Part shown: positions 26,733 through 35,755 of the stretch, piece after piece
Numbering within the stretch: the stretch's first letter is position 1
How the letters are laid out: each line of letters opens with the position of its first letter
Source: Microbacterium nymphoidis
GTDB lineage: Bacteria > Actinomycetota > Actinomycetes > Actinomycetales > Microbacteriaceae
Direction: 5' to 3'
NCBI RefSeq assembly: GCF_021044885.1
Contig: NZ_JAJNOD010000001.1
Location: 620,001-684,000, forward strand
DNA: 64,000 bases
Position numbers and translations under genes: made by a program
Notes under the pieces: model-generated
Databases searched by the model: none
What the model saw: only the letters and a program-made list of their open reading frames with translations
Told to the model about the DNA's origin: nothing

Positions 26733-27877
26733 GCCGGCGGGTTCTGACCGAAGTCGATCGCGGGCGGCTCATCCACGGGCGGGATGACCTCGGGCTCGGG
26801 GATCACCGGATCCTGCACGACACCGTCGACGACCGCTTCCGACGGCGGGAGGGCCGACGGAGGCACCACCGGAGTGTCCGCAGCCGCCTGCGCGGCCGCC
26901 TCAGCGCGCGTAGCGGGGGCAGCCTGTGCCGATCCCGGAGCCGTCGGCTTCGGCTTGGGCTTCGGGGGAGTCCACGAAGACGGAGAGGCGCCGCCCGTGA
27001 ACCCCGTGGCGATGCCCTTGACCGCCTCGGTGAGCTCGCTCGGGATGATCCAGAGCTTGTTGGCCGAGCCCTCGGAGATCTTCGGGAGGGTCTGCAGGTA
27101 CTGGTACGCCAGGAGCTTGTCGTCCGGCTGACCCTCGTGGATCGCGTTGAACACGGTCTCGATAGCTTCTGCTTCACCCTGTGCCCGGAGCACCGCAGCC
27201 TGCTTGTCACCCTCTGCGCGCAAGATCTCCGCCTGGCGAGAGCCCTCCGCTTCGAGGATGGCCGACTGCTTCGTTCCCTCTGCGGTGAGGATCGCGGCGC
27301 GGCGATCACGCTCGGCACGCATCTGCTTCTCCATGGAGTCCTGGATCGAGACGGGCGGGTCGATGGCCTTCAGCTCGACACGGGACACGCGGATACCCCA
27401 CTTGCCCGTCGCCTCGTCGAGGACGGCACGCAGCTGGTCGTTGATCTGATCGCGGCTGGTGAGCGCTTCTTCGAGGTTGAGGCCACCGACGACGTTACGC
27501 AGCGTCGTGGTGGTGAGCTGTTCGACAGCGCCCAGGTAGTTCGCGATCTCATAGGTGGCGGCGCGCGCGTCGGTGACCTGGAAGTAGACCACCGTGTCGA
27601 TGGAGACGACCAGGTTGTCCTCGGTGATCACCGGCTGCGGCGGGAACGAGACGACCTGCTCACGGACGTCGATGAGCGGGCGGAGACGGTCGATGAACGG
27701 CACGAGCACGTTCAGACCAGGACTGAGCGTCTTGTGGTAGCGCCCCAGGCGCTCCACGATGCCGGCTGTGGCCTGCGGGATGATCCGGATGGATCGGGCG
27801 ATGATCACGATGACCACGATGACGAGCACGATGCCGACGATGATGCCGACGACCGTACCGACGGAGATGTCGTTCAT
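26729..27877 (-). CDS. SPFH/band 7 (stomatin-like) membrane protein
   Basis: 382 residues: an N-terminal membrane helix (residues 7-28), a band 7 domain (about 30-200, with LSPGLNVLVPF and QVVSFPPQPVITEDN), a coiled coil rich in EAEGSRQAEILRAEGDKQA, and a long proline/alanine tail. Such proteins oligomerise and organise membrane microdomains or chaperone proteases. A NfeD protein lies upstream, and the pairing with NfeD is characteristic. AAGGAGGG precedes the ATG. Confidence 0.9.
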   Translation of the reverse strand: MNDISVGTVVGIIVGIVLVIVVIVIIARSIRIIPQATAGIVERLGRYHKTLSPGLNVLVPFIDRLRPLIDVREQVVSFPPQPVITEDNLVVSIDTVVYFQVTDARAATYEIANYLGAVEQLTTTTLRNVVGGLNLEEALTSRDQINDQLRAVLDEATGKWGIRVSRVELKAIDPPVSIQDSMEKQMRAERDRRAAILTAEGTKQSAILEAEGSRQAEILRAEGDKQAAVLRAQGEAEAIETVFNAIHEGQPDDKLLAYQYLQTLPKISEGSANKLWIIPSELTEAVKGIATGFTGGASPSSWTPPKPKPKPTAPGSAQAAPATRAEAAAQAAADTPVVPPSALPPSEAVVDGVVQDPVIPEPEVIPPVDEPPAIDFGQNPPA

Positions 27878-27961
27878 GAGTGCGCCCTCCTTTCCTCGGG
27901 GTTCTGCCTCGTCAGACGCGACGAGACCTGTTCGGGGGCGTGTTTTCGAGTAATCGGCGCG

Positions 27962-28432
27962 TCAGGCGTACGTGCCCTCGACGCGTGCCGGCACCACTTC
28001 GGCGAGTGCGCCGCGGATGACGGTCACCGTCACCGGTGTCTCGGGCGCAAGGGGCAACCCGTGGGTGCGAGCGGTCCAGACGTCACCGTTGCTGAGCTTC
28101 ACGCGCCCCTCGGTAGCCGTCGTCGTCTGCACGACGATGCCTGCCATGCCGATGAGCGCATCGACATTGCTCTTCGCCTCGTCCGCACCGCGTCGCAGGC
28201 GTCGCAGCAGCGGCGGCTTGAGCAGCAGGATCAGCAGCAGGCCGGCGACGGCGGCGAGCACGAGCTGCAGCCACAGCGGTCCGCCGAACAGGGCCGTGAC
28301 GAGCCCGAGCAGGCTGGCGATGCCCAGCATGAGGAACGTGAACTCGAGCGTGAACATCTCGATGACGAGGAAGAGAACGATGAGCACGAGCCAGGCGACC
28401 CAGGCGAACTGGAGCAGTGTGGTGATGTCCAT
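27962..28432 (-). CDS. NfeD-like membrane protein
   Basis: 156 residues: three hydrophobic segments in the first 85 residues and a C-terminal OB-fold (GMAGIVVQTTTATEGRVKLSNGDVW) of the NfeD type. NfeD proteins work with SPFH proteins at the membrane. The SPFH gene follows after 84 bases on the same strand, so the three genes nfeD-SPFH-GDPD probably form one operon. The start has a GGGGG purine tract upstream. Confidence 0.88.
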   Translation of the reverse strand: MDITTLLQFAWVAWLVLIVLFLVIEMFTLEFTFLMLGIASLLGLVTALFGGPLWLQLVLAAVAGLLLILLLKPPLLRRLRRGADEAKSNVDALIGMAGIVVQTTTATEGRVKLSNGDVWTARTHGLPLAPETPVTVTVIRGALAEVVPARVEGTYA

Positions 28433-28554
28433 TGGGAGAACCCCCTCTCCTACAGGAAACTATCAGATGGCCGCGGTCCCCGAGGGTGCAGCAGCCTCTT
28501 GATAGCGTGGTGTTCACGCGCGATCGCGCACCCGCACACGTCCAAGGAGTACTC

Positions 28555-29319
28555 GTGTCCCAGATCCTCGCCCCCGGCTCTCTCGATGGGAAGACCGCCC
28601 TGGTCACCGGCTCGTCCCGTGGCATCGGAGCGGACACCGTGCGCTACTTCGCGGAGGCCGGCGCGAACGTCGTCATCAACTACCGCAATAAGGCCCCGCG
28701 CGCTCAGAAGCTCGCGAACGAGCTGGCGGAGCTCGGCGTCGGCACGCTCGTGGCCGGAGCAGACCTCACCGACGACGCTGCCGTCGCGGACATGCTCGGT
28801 GCGGCAAAGGACGTGTTCGGGGGGATCGACATCCTCGTGCTCAACGCGTCCGGCGGCATGGAGGGCGGCATGGCCGAGGACTACGCCCTGAAGCTCAACC
28901 GTGACGCCCAGGTCAATGCTCTGACGGCGGCGCTGGATGTTCTGAACCCCGGCGCACGCATCGTCTTCGTCACCAGCCACCAGGCGCACTTCATCCGCAC
29001 GACGCCCACGATGCCCGAGTACGAGGGCGTGGCGCTGTCCAAGCGCGCAGGTGAAGACGCGCTGCGCGAGCTCATCCCGGCCATCGAGGAGCGCGGCTTC
29101 GAGTTCGTCGTGGTCTCCGGCGACATGATCGAGGGCACCATCACCGCAACCCTCCTGGAGCGTGCGAACCCCGGGGCCATCGAGGCACGGCGCGAGTCCG
29201 CAGGCAAGCTGCTCAACGTCGCCGAGTTCGCGGCGGAGGTCGCTCGCGCGGCCGTCGAGCCCGTTCCGGCGGACCACACGCGCCTGACGGGCGACGCCAG
29301 CGGCTTCGTCGCGGAGTAA
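28555..29319 (+). CDS. SDR-family oxidoreductase with a shifted catalytic tyrosine
   Basis: 254 residues. TGSSRGIGA is the nucleotide-binding glycine motif and LVLNASGG the structural NxxG. The active-site stretch reads SHQAHF and then YEGVALSK: the lysine is present but the tyrosine is seven residues before it rather than the usual four, and valine occupies the normal place. It probably uses NAD(P)H on an unknown carbonyl. AAGGAG seven bases upstream sets the GTG at 28555; TAGCGT at 28503-28508 is a candidate -10 box. Confidence 0.8.
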   Translation: MSQILAPGSLDGKTALVTGSSRGIGADTVRYFAEAGANVVINYRNKAPRAQKLANELAELGVGTLVAGADLTDDAAVADMLGAAKDVFGGIDILVLNASGGMEGGMAEDYALKLNRDAQVNALTAALDVLNPGARIVFVTSHQAHFIRTTPTMPEYEGVALSKRAGEDALRELIPAIEERGFEFVVVSGDMIEGTITATLLERANPGAIEARRESAGKLLNVAEFAAEVARAAVEPVPADHTRLTGDASGFVAE

Positions 29320-29336
29320 CCGGCACCGGCACCGGC

Positions 29337-29380
29337 ACGAAGAAGGCGCTGTCACCGTATGGTGACAGCGCCTTCTTCGT
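29337..29380. terminator. bidirectional stem-loop between convergent SDR and HdeD-like genes
   Basis: Perfect 20-bp arms (from ACGAAGAAGGCGCTGTCACC at 29337) with a GTAT loop. Each strand ends in a short T-containing run (CTTCTTCGT). It lies 17 bases past the SDR stop and eight bases from the stop of the gene ending at 29389. Confidence 0.9.
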
Positions 29381-29388
29381 CGGCGCGA

Positions 29389-29949
29389 TCAGCCGCGACC
29401 GAGGGTGAAGGCCCGAACGATCTGCACGATGCCCATGACGATCAGGGTGATCGCGATCCACAGCACGATCACCTGGAGGCCGATCAGCGGGGAGAACAGC
29501 AGGGCGATACCACCGAGGATCGACACGATCGCGTAGAACACTGTCCACCCCTTCGAGGGCGACAGGTTCAGAGACGCGAGCGCTGCTGCACCTTCGAAGA
29601 TCCACGCGATAGCGATGAAGGTCACCACCATGACGCCGACGATCACAGATGTCGTCGACGGGTTCGCGAACGCCACGATGGCGGCCACGATGAAGAGCAC
29701 GCCCACCAGAACGTGTCCGATGCGGGACCACACGCCCGCGAGGGGCGCCGTGAAGCCGATCACGGCGTACACGATGCCGGTGAGCAGCGTGTAGAAGGCG
29801 AGCACCATCGTCACCGCGACGACGGCACTTCCAGGCCAGACGAGCATGATGATGCCCGTGATCAGAGCCAGAGCGCCGCCGATACCCAGCCACAGGCGGA
29901 CCCGCTTGGCTGTCGACTGCACGCGGTCGGAGAGAGTGTTGTCAGACAT
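29389..29949 (-). CDS. HdeD-like DUF308 membrane protein
   Basis: 186 residues with six hydrophobic helices and the repeated short DUF308 pattern (GIIMLVWPGSAVVAV and GGIALLFSPLIGLQVI). The family is named after an E. coli acid-resistance membrane protein; its molecular role in actinobacteria is unknown. GGAAAGGA upstream of the ATG fixes the start. Confidence 0.85.
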   Translation of the reverse strand: MSDNTLSDRVQSTAKRVRLWLGIGGALALITGIIMLVWPGSAVVAVTMVLAFYTLLTGIVYAVIGFTAPLAGVWSRIGHVLVGVLFIVAAIVAFANPSTTSVIVGVMVVTFIAIAWIFEGAAALASLNLSPSKGWTVFYAIVSILGGIALLFSPLIGLQVIVLWIAITLIVMGIVQIVRAFTLGRG

Positions 29950-30038
29950 GTTGCGTCCTTTCCGGGAGTAGGACGAACGTTACACTCTCAGCGGAAACTC
30001 AGGCACGGCCCGCGCCGTGTTTGTTCGGGCTTGTGCGA

Positions 30039-30057
30039 ACCGGCTGCGCGAGCCGGT
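30039..30057 (-). terminator. short stem-loop after the DUF1846 gene
   Basis: 7-bp arms (ACCGGCT/AGCCGGT) with a five-base loop, eight bases beyond the stop codon of the DUF1846 gene. The short stem makes this tentative. Confidence 0.4.
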
Positions 30058-30064
30058 CGGCCGG

Positions 30065-31558
30065 TCAGCGCTTCCGGTAGAGGTTCTGCGTCTGATACTC
30101 CGGCTCGCTTGTCACATTCACGCCGAGGCTGCGGAAGATGCCCTCGTCCACCGAACCCAGAATCACCGAGGTGTGTGCTTCGCAGCCCCGCAACCGCGAG
30201 AGCTGGTCCAGCGCCGCGCGCGCCGCCGGATTCGTCGTCGCTCCCACCGCGAGTGCGATCAGCACCTCGTCCGTGTGCAGACGCGGGTTCCGGCTGCCGA
30301 GATGACGGGTCTTGAGGGCCTGGATGGGCTCGATGGTCTCCGGGGCGAGGAGGGCCTCCTCGTCGTCCAGATCGGCGAGCACCTTGAGCGCGTTCAGCAA
30401 CACGGCGGAGCTCGCGCCGAGCAGGGGAGAGGTGCGACCGGTCACGATCGTGCCGTCCGGGAGCTCGATCGCTGCGGCTGGGCCGCGTGAACTCTTGGCG
30501 AGATCGCGTATGGGCTGCACCACCGGCCGATCCGTCTGGGAGATACCCAGCTGCCCCATGAGCAGCGCGATCCGATCCGATGCATCGGGGTCCAGCCCCT
30601 CGCGGCGCTCGGTGACGAGTGCCTTGAAATGGCGACGGAGCACCTCCTGCCGGCTGGCTTCGCGGCACACCTCGTCGTCGCTGATGCAGTGCCCCGCCAT
30701 GTTCACGCCCATATCGGTGGGGGAGCGGTACGGCGAGGAGCCGGTGAGCTCTTCGAACAGACGGTTCAGAACCGGGAACACCTCGACGTCACGGTTGTAG
30801 TTCACGGCCTGCTCGCCGTACGCCGCGAGGTGGAACGGGTCGATCATGTTCACATCGTCAAGATCCGCCGTCGCCGCCTCATAGGCGATGTTGACCGGAT
30901 GGTTCAGCGGAAGACTCCAGATCGGGAACGTCTCGTATTTCGCGTATCCCGAATTGACGCCGCGGGCGTGGTCATGAAACATCTGCGAGAGGCAGGTCGC
31001 CATCTTCCCGGAGCCGGGCCCGGGGCCGGTGACCACCACGACGTCGCGCGACGTCTCGATGTAGTCGTTTCTCCCGAAGCCCTGCTCGCTGAGGATCATG
31101 CGGACATCGTTCGGATAGCCCTTGATGAGGTGGTGGCGGTAGACCTTCAGGCCCAGTCGCTCGAGCTTGCGCTTGAACGCGCTGGACGCGCGGTCTCCAT
31201 CCCCGATCTGGGTGATGACCACGCTGCCGACGAAGAGACCTTTCGCACGGAACTCGTCGATCAGCCGGAGCACATCGGCCTCGTACGAGATGCCGAGATC
31301 CGCGCGCACCTTGCTGGAGGCGAGATCCTTCGCGGAGACCGCGATTACGATCTCGACCTCGTCGGCGATCGTCATGAGCATCTCGATCTTGTTGTCCGGC
31401 GTGAACCCGGGCAGCACACGAGAGGCGTGGAAGTCATCGAACAGCTTGCCGCCGAATTCGAGGTAGAGCTTTCCGCCGAACTGGGCGCGTCGGGCGTTGA
31501 TGTGCTCCGACTGCATCCGCAGGTACTCGTCGCGGTCGAATCCGATGGTCTGTGGCAC
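30065..31558 (-). CDS. DUF1846-family protein
   Basis: 497 residues, the full family length. The opening [16 protein letters not shown], the [20 protein letters not shown] block and a central [15 protein letters not shown] that resembles a phosphate-binding loop are conserved family features. The protein is predicted to be soluble. A nucleotide-linked role is likely but no reaction is known to me. The GTG start has TTAAGGAG upstream, and TAGGCT on the minus strand at 31586-31591 is a plausible -10 box with a leader of about 20 bases. Confidence 0.88.
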   Translation of the reverse strand: MPQTIGFDRDEYLRMQSEHINARRAQFGGKLYLEFGGKLFDDFHASRVLPGFTPDNKIEMLMTIADEVEIVIAVSAKDLASSKVRADLGISYEADVLRLIDEFRAKGLFVGSVVITQIGDGDRASSAFKRKLERLGLKVYRHHLIKGYPNDVRMILSEQGFGRNDYIETSRDVVVVTGPGPGSGKMATCLSQMFHDHARGVNSGYAKYETFPIWSLPLNHPVNIAYEAATADLDDVNMIDPFHLAAYGEQAVNYNRDVEVFPVLNRLFEELTGSSPYRSPTDMGVNMAGHCISDDEVCREASRQEVLRRHFKALVTERREGLDPDASDRIALLMGQLGISQTDRPVVQPIRDLAKSSRGPAAAIELPDGTIVTGRTSPLLGASSAVLLNALKVLADLDDEEALLAPETIEPIQALKTRHLGSRNPRLHTDEVLIALAVGATTNPAARAALDQLSRLRGCEAHTSVILGSVDEGIFRSLGVNVTSEPEYQTQNLYRKR

Positions 31559-31737
31559 TCGTGGTCTCCTTAATCGCCAGCGAGAAGCCTATCCGGCGCC
31601 TGGTCCGAAGCCTCTGAGACACCCCACCGCTGCACCTGGCGGTTCGTGTGGGCGGTTGCTCAGAGACGACTCGTAGGGTCGGTCACATCGGATCGCCGAT
31701 GATCCTGTCCCGTCGTCGACCCCCAGGAGCCGACCCT

Positions 31738-32394
31738 ATGAAGACATCCGTCAAGGCAGCCCTCATCTCCGTCGGCGTTGTCGTCGTGCTCGTCGTCGCC
31801 GCCGTGTTCATCGTGCTGCTGAATCGACCGACTGCACCCACGTCGGCGGAGACGAGCGGCGCGCTGCCGGGCACACGTGCGAACTCGCACGTGATCGATC
31901 GGGTGGGGGAGGACGCCCCGACGCTGGTGGAATACCTGGACTTCGAGTGCGAGGCCTGCGCGGCCTTCCATCCGGTGGTCACGGAGCTGCGCGAGCACTA
32001 TGACGGCCGCATCAACTACGTCGTGCGGTACTTCCCGCTGGCCGGTCATTTCAATTCGATGAACGCGGCACTTGCCGTGGAAGCCGCGGCCCGTCAGGAC
32101 AAGTTCCTCGAGATGCACGACATGATGTTCGACACGCAGGCGGCCTGGGGTGAGCAGCAGGCATCTGCCGCGGACACGTTCCGCGGCTACGCCGAAGAGC
32201 TCGGTCTCGACCTCGCTGCATACGACGCTGCGATCAGCGACCCGGCGACTCGCTCGCGCATCGAAGAGGACGTGAACGACGGCAAGCTGGCGGGCGTTCG
32301 CGGAACGCCGACCTTCGTCCTCGACGGCAAGCCGCTGGAACTCACGAAGCTCAGCGATCTGACGGATGCGATCGACGCCGCACTCACACGCTGA
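31738..32394 (+). CDS. DsbA-like thioredoxin-fold protein, membrane anchored
   Basis: 218 residues: one N-terminal membrane helix (residues 8-30, uncleaved signal-anchor), then a thioredoxin fold with a helical insertion. The active site is CEAC in YLDFECEACAAFHP, and the cis-proline loop is GVRGTPTFVLDG. It probably forms or reshuffles disulfides outside the membrane. CAGGAG eight bases before the ATG at 31738 supports this start. TAGGGT at 31674-31679 may be its -10 box. Confidence 0.9.
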   Translation: MKTSVKAALISVGVVVVLVVAAVFIVLLNRPTAPTSAETSGALPGTRANSHVIDRVGEDAPTLVEYLDFECEACAAFHPVVTELREHYDGRINYVVRYFPLAGHFNSMNAALAVEAAARQDKFLEMHDMMFDTQAAWGEQQASAADTFRGYAEELGLDLAAYDAAISDPATRSRIEEDVNDGKLAGVRGTPTFVLDGKPLELTKLSDLTDAIDAALTR

Positions 32395-32541
32395 ATCGCT
32401 TCGCGCACGTGCGTGAGCCGATTGCTGGCGCGGCACCACGGCGCGGCGATACAGCGATTCGTACCGCCGGCGGGTGCTGTCATTCACCCTCGATGCCAGG
32501 CTCAGGGCTGTTCGTCAGCGAAACGCGAGCTCACGTGGATC

Positions 32542-32580
32542 CTGATCACTGAGATCAGAATTGCCGATAATGCACATTAT
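32542..32580. promoter_or_regulatory. two short palindromes in an AT-rich patch
   Basis: CTGATC-N5-GATCAG (32542-32558) and ATAATG-CA-CATTAT (32567-32580) lie within an unusually AT-rich stretch about 80 bases before the kinase gene. They look like protein-binding sites, but no regulator is adjacent. The rest of the 264-base gap (32395-32658) holds nothing I can assign. Confidence 0.4.
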
Positions 32581-32658
32581 GTCAGTTCACATCGAGATCG
32601 CGGGTCTCGTTTCTTCGCCGCGGGCCAGGATCGCCCCTCCCCGTGTGAGGATGTGGGC

Positions 32659-33209
32659 GTGACCTCTGTCGGAACCCCATCCACTCGGCTGGTGATTCTC
32701 CGGGGAGATGCCGCGTCCGGAAAGACAACAACAGCGTTGGCCCTGCGCGGACGACTGAGCTCGAAGGCTACTCTTATCCACCAGGACTACTTTCGCCGTG
32801 AGCTCCTGAGCAATGACGACAGGCTGCAGCGATCCCGTGACGCCAGTATCCTCATCGTCGGCGCCGCTCGACGAGCGCTGAGTTTCGGATACGACGTGAT
32901 CCTGGATGGAATCTTCCCTCTGCGAGACTACTCGACGCTGTTCGAGCGTCTGTTCCAGGACCATCGAGGACGGACCCGATCTACCAGTTCGACGTGGGAC
33001 TGGAGAAAACCATACGGCGTCACGCTGCACGACCGCTGTCGCAGAAATTCGGCGAGGAGAAGATCCGGGAGTGGTACGACGGGTGGCAGCCCCTCCCCTG
33101 GTACGACGAAACCCGCGTCGGCAGAGACGCCTCCACGTCGGATCTCGTGTCAGCCATCCTCTCCGACCTCGGCCTCCACGACTCGCCGTCCCGGCGGATC
33201 GACGCCTAG
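32659..33209 (+). pseudogene. P-loop kinase gene with a frameshift
   Basis: From the GTG at 32659 the first 105 codons encode VILRGDAASGKTTTALALR (Walker A) and later ILDGIFPLRDYSTLFERLF. The continuation PIYQFDVGLEKTIRRHAARP and IREWYDGWQPLP is in another frame and ends at 33209. The switch lies near 32965-32980 next to a CCC run and is repaired by one added base. The intact protein of about 183 residues would be a small ATP-dependent kinase of unknown substrate. GAGGAT lies six bases before the GTG. Its stop abuts the stop of the next, convergent gene. Confidence 0.75.
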
Positions 33210-33653
33210 CTACCCGGTCAGAAGCCTCACGAAGAAGAACGACGCCACGCAGAACACGCCGACGAGGGTGAGCGCACAACCGAGCACGAACGGGTTCGTG
33301 GGTTCCACCGGGTATGACTGCGCGGGTCGCTCCGGATTCACGCACACGACGATCTGCTGGCCGATCGACGGTGGGTTGAGCCGTGGTTGGGAGGTCTTCC
33401 CCTCATAGATCTGGCCGTCGGGTCCGGTGTACCGGTACCTGCTGAGGGCCGAGGAGATCTGGCCTTGACCCGCGTCACCGGATGGGAAGGCGTCCGCGAC
33501 CTCCCGATGACCCACGACGACGGCCGTGACCTGGGGCCAGGTGCGCATGGCCCGCGCCCGACGGCGGTACGACCGGAACCCGAATGCGGTCACCGTCACC
33601 ATGATCAGCACGAACGCCGCCCAGCAACCCCACACCACGGTCTGTACGGTCAT
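33210..33653 (-). CDS. DUF3592-like membrane protein
   Basis: 147 residues: an N-terminal helix (about 7-26), a soluble beta-rich middle (TAVVVGHREV, YRYTGPDGQIYEG, QIVVCVNPERPAQSY) and a C-terminal helix. This plan is that of DUF3592 proteins, whose function is unknown. The ATG at 33653 follows the stop of the upstream gene by seven bases and uses GGGGAGGAG as its ribosome binding site, so the two form an operon. Confidence 0.75.
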   Translation of the reverse strand: MTVQTVVWGCWAAFVLIMVTVTAFGFRSYRRRARAMRTWPQVTAVVVGHREVADAFPSGDAGQGQISSALSRYRYTGPDGQIYEGKTSQPRLNPPSIGQQIVVCVNPERPAQSYPVEPTNPFVLGCALTLVGVFCVASFFFVRLLTG

Positions 33654-33660
33654 CGTTTCG

Positions 33661-34782
33661 TCACTCCTCCCCGTCCATCCCCGGAGCCGCCGCCCCTCTC
33701 CCCCGTCGCAGCGCGCGAAGGAGAGTCCGGTCGGCGGCGGACCGCCGAGCAGCGACGATTCGCAGCGCGATGCTGGCGAAAAAGAGCAACGCTGCAACGC
33801 ACGCCATGCCAACGAAGACATCACGCTCCACGCTGTCGCCCGCGCGCCCGATGTTCGCGCCTCCCCCGATGATGAAGAACACGCCGAGCAACATCATGGG
33901 TGTCAGCAAGCGCATCCACCACGCACCGAGCGACACCGAGAAGAACTCGATGAACGGCGTCGGCAAGCCGCGGTGGGATGCGCCGGCCTCGGTGAGCCAC
34001 GCGTGCGCGAGAGTTCGTCCCCGCCGGGTTCGCCGGTCCTGAACGATCCCAGTGACGAGGCGCAGCGCCACCCACAGCCCGATGAGCGCCAGGTACGTCG
34101 TCATCACCGGGGCCGGGCTCTGCAGCCAGGCGGAGAGGAGGAACACGGCCACGGCCGCCCAGCCGACGACCCGCGTGACGATGCGAATGGTCCGTACGGG
34201 ACCCGGCTGTCCGAGCCCCGCGGCCTCGAGCCGTGCGCGCGCCGCGGCGTCGTCTGCGGCCCACGCTGCACGCCGTCGCTCACGTTCCTGCGGGTCCAGG
34301 GTGGTTCCCGGTGTCGCAGCGGACGCCTGTTGGAGCGCCTCAAGATCGCCCGGATACGGGACATCGGGCCGAAGCGCCTGCAGGCGCAGCACTTCCTCGT
34401 AACTGAGCATGCCGTCGCGGGCACGGGCGGCGGTCGTCATCGAGGCGATGTCGCCCCGGACCGCGCGGCCGGGACGCACGGGCCGGGCGCCGGGGTTGCG
34501 GGACACGTAGTCCTGCATGATCGCCCAGGCATACACGGCCCGCTGCTGACGGGATTGCGCGACGAAGCTCACCACCAGCCAGATCAGCAGGAGCAGGAAG
34601 ACGACTCCCACCAGCAGAACGATCGCACCCTCACCGGCACCGGTCGAACTGGTCGAGTCCGGGTTCCCGCTGTCGATCAGGATGTAGATCCCGCCCGCGA
34701 GACCGAGGATCGCGAGCACCGCGGAGAACGCGAATTGCGTGATCCAATAGCCGAGACCGGAGTACTTCGGTGAACCTGGCAT
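33661..34782 (-). CDS. multi-pass membrane protein of unknown function
   Basis: 373 residues. Two membrane segments lie near residues 15-70 and four more after residue 200; between them is a charged helical region (DPQERERRRAAWAADDAAARA). The start ATG at 34782 has GGGGGAG nine bases upstream; an in-frame GTG at 34800 does not. I do not recognise a family. It is probably co-transcribed with the DUF3592 gene. Confidence 0.65.
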   Translation of the reverse strand: MPGSPKYSGLGYWITQFAFSAVLAILGLAGGIYILIDSGNPDSTSSTGAGEGAIVLLVGVVFLLLLIWLVVSFVAQSRQQRAVYAWAIMQDYVSRNPGARPVRPGRAVRGDIASMTTAARARDGMLSYEEVLRLQALRPDVPYPGDLEALQQASAATPGTTLDPQERERRRAAWAADDAAARARLEAAGLGQPGPVRTIRIVTRVVGWAAVAVFLLSAWLQSPAPVMTTYLALIGLWVALRLVTGIVQDRRTRRGRTLAHAWLTEAGASHRGLPTPFIEFFSVSLGAWWMRLLTPMMLLGVFFIIGGGANIGRAGDSVERDVFVGMACVAALLFFASIALRIVAARRSAADRTLLRALRRGRGAAAPGMDGEE

Positions 34783-34810
34783 CTGTTGATTCTCCCCCAC
34801 CCGAACCGCC

Positions 34811-35473
34811 TCAGAGTTGCGGGGGCGTGATGTGCACAGCCACGTAGCGTCGCGGGTCCTGGTCCCAGGTGCACGACATCTCGAGCCAGAGGTCGAGACC
34901 GGTGGCAGTGCCCACGGGGGTGTTGTAGCCGAGGGAGGTGCAGGTCGATGCCGGATCAGCCGCGTACGCTGCGACCCATTCGGTGAGACCTTCGCTCTCG
35001 ATGCCCGCGGTCGATGCGTATTCGCGCACGAATGAGAGGAACTGCTCGTCGTCCGAGGCGCTCACCGTCAGCCACAGCTCATCGATCTCCTCGGAGCCCT
35101 CGGCGACATACGGCAGGATGCGGTCGCTCGGCACCTCGATGGTGCCGCTGGGTGCGTGGATCGTGACCGCGATCGGATGGGCGGGATCGCTCGCGCTCAC
35201 GCCGTTCGCGAAATCGCCGGCGCCGGTCAGTCCGACATCCTGCAGGAGGAGCCGGCCACTGCTCCAGTCGAAGCTCGCGCTCCCGGCCCTCCGGATCTGT
35301 TCCGCCCCGGCGTCGCTCAGCGAAGAGTTGCCGGCGGCTCCTTCCACTGCTCCCGTCGGGCCGACCGTCGAAACGCTCCAGCCGATGCAGCCGGTCAAGC
35401 TCAGCATCATCGTGGTCACGAGAAGGCCTCCGCCGACCAGGGCGGCTAATCGAGAGGTCCCACGAGTTCTCAC
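34811..35473 (-). CDS. predicted lipoprotein of unknown function
   Basis: 220 residues. The signal peptide ends in SLTGC, a lipobox, so the mature protein is lipid-anchored outside the membrane. The rest is mainly beta structure with one cysteine pair (CTSLGY...SCTWDQD). No family was recognised. TAGGAT lies exactly six bases before the GTG, a leaderless start. The next gene on this strand begins only 28 bases downstream, so the lipoprotein and membrane protein genes may be linked. Confidence 0.7.
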   Translation of the reverse strand: MRTRGTSRLAALVGGGLLVTTMMLSLTGCIGWSVSTVGPTGAVEGAAGNSSLSDAGAEQIRRAGSASFDWSSGRLLLQDVGLTGAGDFANGVSASDPAHPIAVTIHAPSGTIEVPSDRILPYVAEGSEEIDELWLTVSASDDEQFLSFVREYASTAGIESEGLTEWVAAYAADPASTCTSLGYNTPVGTATGLDLWLEMSCTWDQDPRRYVAVHITPPQL

Positions 35474-35533
35474 CGTCCGATCCTACGGGCAAGCCCGAAC
35501 TCCTCCGGGAAGCCGGGGCCCTGCGCCGGGGTG

Positions 35534-35677
35534 TCACGGACGCGGCGCGGGATCAACCGTGTCGTACGCGTCGTGCTGCCCGCTGTGCCACTCCCCCGTG
35601 ACCGTCGACGATCGCATCACTTCCAGCACGAGACCTTGCAGCACGTCGATCCGACGCTCACTCGGGATCCCCCTCAC
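35534..35677 (-). CDS. possible small protein or gene remnant
   Basis: A 47-codon reading frame from a GTG at 35677 to a TGA at 35534 (RIDVLQGLVLEVM, then GEWHSGQHDAYDTVDPAP) has strongly GC-biased third positions, as real genes here do. There is no ribosome binding site or promoter box, and the open frame continues upstream through the arsenate reductase gene. It may be the end of a decayed gene. The rest of the 282-base gap is featureless. Confidence 0.25.
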   Translation of the reverse strand: MRGIPSERRIDVLQGLVLEVMRSSTVTGEWHSGQHDAYDTVDPAPRP

Positions 35678-35755
35678 CCGGGGCGAATCAGTTCGCGCTT
35701 TCGCTTTCCCGGCTGCGTGCTCGGGCGCGGGGCAACACTGTCGGAGAATGGTGGC

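Noticed and set aside
32659..33209. Zeta-toxin of a toxin-antitoxin pair
   Set aside because: A P-loop kinase is clear, but there is no antitoxin gene beside it and the C-terminal motifs do not resemble zeta toxins.
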